Below are positions 61,689 to 64,000 of a DNA stretch of 64,000 bases, piece by piece (position 1 is the first letter of the stretch; the number at the start of each line of letters is the position of its first letter). The notes below the pieces were generated by a model that worked only from the letters and a program-made list of their open reading frames with translations, was not told the origin of the DNA and did no database searches. The position numbers and the translations under genes are program-made. The stretch is from Plantactinospora mayteni. Its GTDB lineage: Bacteria > Actinomycetota > Actinomycetes > Mycobacteriales > Micromonosporaceae. The stretch lies in NCBI RefSeq assembly GCF_016862935.1, contig NZ_BONX01000012.1, forward strand, positions 310,001 to 374,000, given 5' to 3'.

Positions 61689-62645
61689 ATGAGCACCGAA
61701 AGACTCGAACCGGAGCGCGCCGAGCGGGCCGCTCTGGACGCGTACTCGCAGGTGGTGACCGGGGTGGCGGACCGGGTGCTGCCGAGCGTGGCGGCGCTGG
61801 CCGTACGCGGGCCGCGCGGGGCCGGAGCCGGCTCGGCGGTGACCTTCACCGACGACGGTTTCCTGCTCACCAGCGCACACGTGGTGGACGGGGCGACCGG
61901 CGGGCTGGCCACCTTCGGCGACGGCGCCGAGGCCCGGTTCGACGTGGTCGGCGCCGATCCCCTCTCCGACCTGGCCGTACTCCGGGTTCGGGCCACCACC
62001 GCCCCGCCGGCCGAACTCGGCGACGCCGATCCGCTGCGGATCGGGCAGCTCGTGGTGGCGGTCGGCAACCCGATGGGGCTGGCCGGCTCGGTCACCGCCG
62101 GGGTGGTCTCCGGGCTGGGCCGGTCGCTGCCGGCCCGGGACGGCCGGGTCGTCCGGCTGATCGAGGACGTCATCCAGACCGACGCCGCGCTCAACCCCGG
62201 CAACTCCGGTGGGGCGCTGGCCGACGCGGCCGGCCGGGTGGTCGGGATCAACACCGCCGTCGCCGGGTACGGCCTCGGCCTGGCGGTACCGATCAACTCC
62301 ACCACCCGGCAGATCATCGGCGACCTGGTGAACTCCGGACGGGTCCGCCGGGCCTGGCTGGGTGTCGCCGGAGTGCCGGTACCGCTGCCGCCGGCCGTCG
62401 CCGAGCGGACCGGCCAGCAGCGCGGGCTGCGGGTGGTGGAGGTGGTCCCGGAGAGCCCGGCCGGGATAGCCGGGATCTACCTCGGTGACGTGATCATCTC
62501 GGCCGGTGGCCGCCCGGTGGCGAACGGACAGAGCCTGCAACGGCTCATGCTCGGCCCGGCCATCGGCAGCCGACTGCCGATGACCCTGCTGCGCCGGGGC
62601 GCCTTCGTCGACGTGATCGCGGTGCCGACCGAGCTGACCCGCTGA
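61689..62645 (+). CDS. HtrA/DegP-like serine protease with PDZ domain, no export signal
   Basis: 318 residues. Trypsin-like S1C triad: His in TSAHVVDG (near 63), Asp in LSDLAVLRV (near 98) and Ser in NPGNSGGAL (near 175). A PDZ domain follows (about 230-310; VVEVVPESPAGIAGIYLGDVI), which selects substrates. Unlike most HtrA proteins there is no signal peptide or membrane helix, so it should be cytosolic. ATG 61689 is the first plausible start; no good ribosome site was seen, so an upstream start is possible. Its 3' end runs into 27-bp tandem repeats. Confidence 0.87.
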   Translation: MSTERLEPERAERAALDAYSQVVTGVADRVLPSVAALAVRGPRGAGAGSAVTFTDDGFLLTSAHVVDGATGGLATFGDGAEARFDVVGADPLSDLAVLRVRATTAPPAELGDADPLRIGQLVVAVGNPMGLAGSVTAGVVSGLGRSLPARDGRVVRLIEDVIQTDAALNPGNSGGALADAAGRVVGINTAVAGYGLGLAVPINSTTRQIIGDLVNSGRVRRAWLGVAGVPVPLPPAVAERTGQQRGLRVVEVVPESPAGIAGIYLGDVIISAGGRPVANGQSLQRLMLGPAIGSRLPMTLLRRGAFVDVIAVPTELTR

Positions 62646-62728
62646 CGGCCGGCGGCCGAACTGACCCGGTGACACCGGGCGGCCGAGTTGATCGCGGTGC
62701 GGGCCGGGCGGACCCGCTGACGGCCGGC
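62631..62728. repeat. Degenerate 27-bp tandem repeat at the protease 3' end
   Basis: Units start GAGCTGACCCGCTGACGG (62631), GAACTGACCCGGTGACACC (62658) and GAGTTGATC (62685), and GACCCGCTGACGGCCGGC (62636-62653) recurs exactly at 62711-62728. The first unit contains the stop codon of the protease. Confidence 0.7.
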
Positions 62729-62771
62729 ACCGCCGGATCCCGCTCGGCCGCGCCGGCCGGTCCGGTGCCGG

Positions 62772-64000
62772 TCAGCGCGGGGAGGCGCCCAGGTGGGCCA
62801 GCAGGTCCTGCCGGGTGAGTACGCCCTTCGGCTTGCCGTCCACCAGCACCAACGCGGCGTCGGACTTCTCCAGCAGCCCGACCGCCTCGCTCACCGGCTG
62901 CCCACCGCCGATCATCGGCAGCGGCGGCCCCATGTGCCGCTCGATGGTGTCGTGCAGCTTCGCCTGGCCGGTGAAGAGCGCGTCCAGCAGGTCCCGTTCG
63001 GCGATCGAGCCGGCGACCTCGCCGGTCACCACCGGCGGCTCGGCCTTGAGCACCGGGAGCTGGGAGACCGCATATTCCCGCATGTAGTCGACGGCGTCCC
63101 GGACGGTCTCGGTCGGGTGTACGTGGATCAGCTCGGGAATGCCGTTCGGCTTGCTGTTCAGCGCGTCGGCCACGGTCGGCTCGGTGGCGCTGGTGTCCAT
63201 GAAGCCGTACCGGGCCATCCACTCGTCGTCGAAGATCTTGGACAGGTAGCCCCGGCCGCCGTCCGGCAGCAGCACCACCACCACGTCGTCCGGGCCGGCC
63301 CGCCGGGCCACCTCCAGCGCGGCGGCCACCGCCATCCCGCAGGAGCCGCCGACCAGCAGCCCCTCCTCGCGGGCGAGTCGCCGGGTCAGCTCGAAGGAGT
63401 CCTTGTCGGAGACCTCCACGATCTCGTCGCAGACGCCCCGGTCGTACGTCTCCGGCCAGAAGTCCTCGCCGACCCCCTCCACCAGGTAGGGCCGGCCGGT
63501 ACCGCCGGAGTAGACCGAGCCCTCCGGGTCGGCGCCGATGATCCGTACCGCCCCGCCGGAGACCTCCTTGAGATAGCGGCCGGTGCCGGAGATGGTGCCG
63601 CCGGTACCGACCCCGGCCACGAAGTGCGTGATCCGGCCGCCGGTCTGCTCCCACAGCTCCGGACCGGTGGTCTCGTAGTGCGAGCGCGGGTTCGCCGGGT
63701 TGGCGTACTGGTTGGGCTTCCATGCGCCGGGGATCTCCCGGGTCAGCCGGTCCGACACGTTGTAGTACGAGCGGGGGTCCTCCGGGGCGACCGCCGTGGG
63801 GCAGACCACCACCTCGGCGCCGTACGCCCGCAGCACGTTCTGCTTGTCCTCGCTGACCTTGTCGGGGCAGACGAAGACGCACTTGTAGCCGCGCATCTGG
63901 GCAACCAGGGCCAGCCCGACACCGGTGTTCCCGCTGGTCGGCTCGACGATCGTGCCGCCCGGCCTCAGCAGCCCGGCCTGCTCCGCCTCCTCGACCATCC
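62772..64000 (-). CDS. cbs: Cystathionine beta-synthase, 3' part
   Basis: At least 409 codons; the 5' end, including the PLP Lys, lies beyond the right edge. Joins serine and homocysteine to cystathionine, the first step of the transsulfuration path. PTSGNTGVGLAL (the PLP-phosphate loop) lies near the right edge; VAGVGTGGTISGTG and GGSCGMAVAA follow. The last 130 residues hold two CBS motifs that may bind adenine nucleotides. No stop or frameshift is seen. With metB 5 kb away the window carries both halves of transsulfuration. Confidence 0.92.
   Translation of the reverse strand, partial: MVEEAEQAGLLRPGGTIVEPTSGNTGVGLALVAQMRGYKCVFVCPDKVSEDKQNVLRAYGAEVVVCPTAVAPEDPRSYYNVSDRLTREIPGAWKPNQYANPANPRSHYETTGPELWEQTGGRITHFVAGVGTGGTISGTGRYLKEVSGGAVRIIGADPEGSVYSGGTGRPYLVEGVGEDFWPETYDRGVCDEIVEVSDKDSFELTRRLAREEGLLVGGSCGMAVAAALEVARRAGPDDVVVVLLPDGGRGYLSKIFDDEWMARYGFMDTSATEPTVADALNSKPNGIPELIHVHPTETVRDAVDYMREYAVSQLPVLKAEPPVVTGEVAGSIAERDLLDALFTGQAKLHDTIERHMGPPLPMIGGGQPVSEAVGLLEKSDAALVLVDGKPKGVLTRQDLLAHLGASPR

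Overview
The window reads as chromosome of a high-GC actinomycete, most likely a Micromonosporaceae relative. The evidence is the codon bias, frequent GTG/TTG starts, F420 cofactor genes (fbiA, fbiB, start of fbiC), a mycothiol enzyme (mca), and two gene neighbourhoods that match mycobacterial ones. I saw no rRNA, tRNA, CRISPR array, transposase or prophage gene.

Layout. 1-10.3 kb: the fbiC start, a YGQP-repeat membrane protein, fbiA-fbiB, an ArsR-type regulator, a hypothetical protein divergent from a Nudix hydrolase, a mannose-1-phosphate guanylyltransferase, a GT4 glycosyltransferase and a TIGR03089 protein. The order fbiA-fbiB / GDP-mannose synthase / glycosyltransferase / TIGR03089 recalls M. 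tuberculosis Rv3261-Rv3268. 10.3-15 kb: an acetoacetate-CoA ligase-like enzyme, a hotdog thioesterase and two related membrane proteins. 15.2-29.2 kb: an accessory polysaccharide/sugar locus. It has three secreted multidomain proteins, each with ricin-type (CBM13) lectin repeats (an esterase, a ThuA/PQQ-propeller/PKD/CBM6 protein and a parallel beta-helix protein), a FadR-type GntR regulator, a CUT1 ABC importer without its own ATPase, and an enolase-superfamily enzyme lacking the usual His-Asp dyad. 29.3-44 kb: acyl-CoA dehydrogenase, a PadR/membrane-protein pair, a secreted M14 carboxypeptidase, UDP-glucose dehydrogenase, a 1686-residue membrane protein, purE and purK. The acyl-CoA dehydrogenase, purE and purK recall Rv3274c-Rv3276c. 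44-64 kb: a DUF255 thioredoxin-fold protein, a serine hydrolase, a TipAS-type MerR regulator, a GGDEF-EAL protein, then a small membrane protein, mca, DUF4307, greA, ilvA, an amidase, metB, HIT, msrA, an RNase Z-like enzyme, MmcQ/YjbR, GNAT, an HtrA-like protease and the 3' part of cbs. The DUF255/small protein/mca/DUF4307/greA/metB/cbs set keeps the relative orientations of Rv1084 back to Rv1077.

How the parts work together. In the sugar locus the secreted lectin-tethered proteins probably bind and modify a plant or microbial polysaccharide. The lipoprotein and two permeases import the product, powered by an ATPase encoded elsewhere (MsiK-like). The enolase-superfamily enzyme probably acts on an acid sugar. 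The GntR protein probably represses the operon through a palindrome between its -35 and -10 boxes.

Regulatory pattern. At least eleven genes have a TANNNT box 6-8 nt before the start codon, which predicts leaderless mRNAs. Two divergent pairs (metB/HIT and mmcQ/GNAT) appear to use overlapping -10 boxes. Several genes show stop codons duplicated in tandem repeats, including an 8-codon minigene wedged between fbiA and fbiB.
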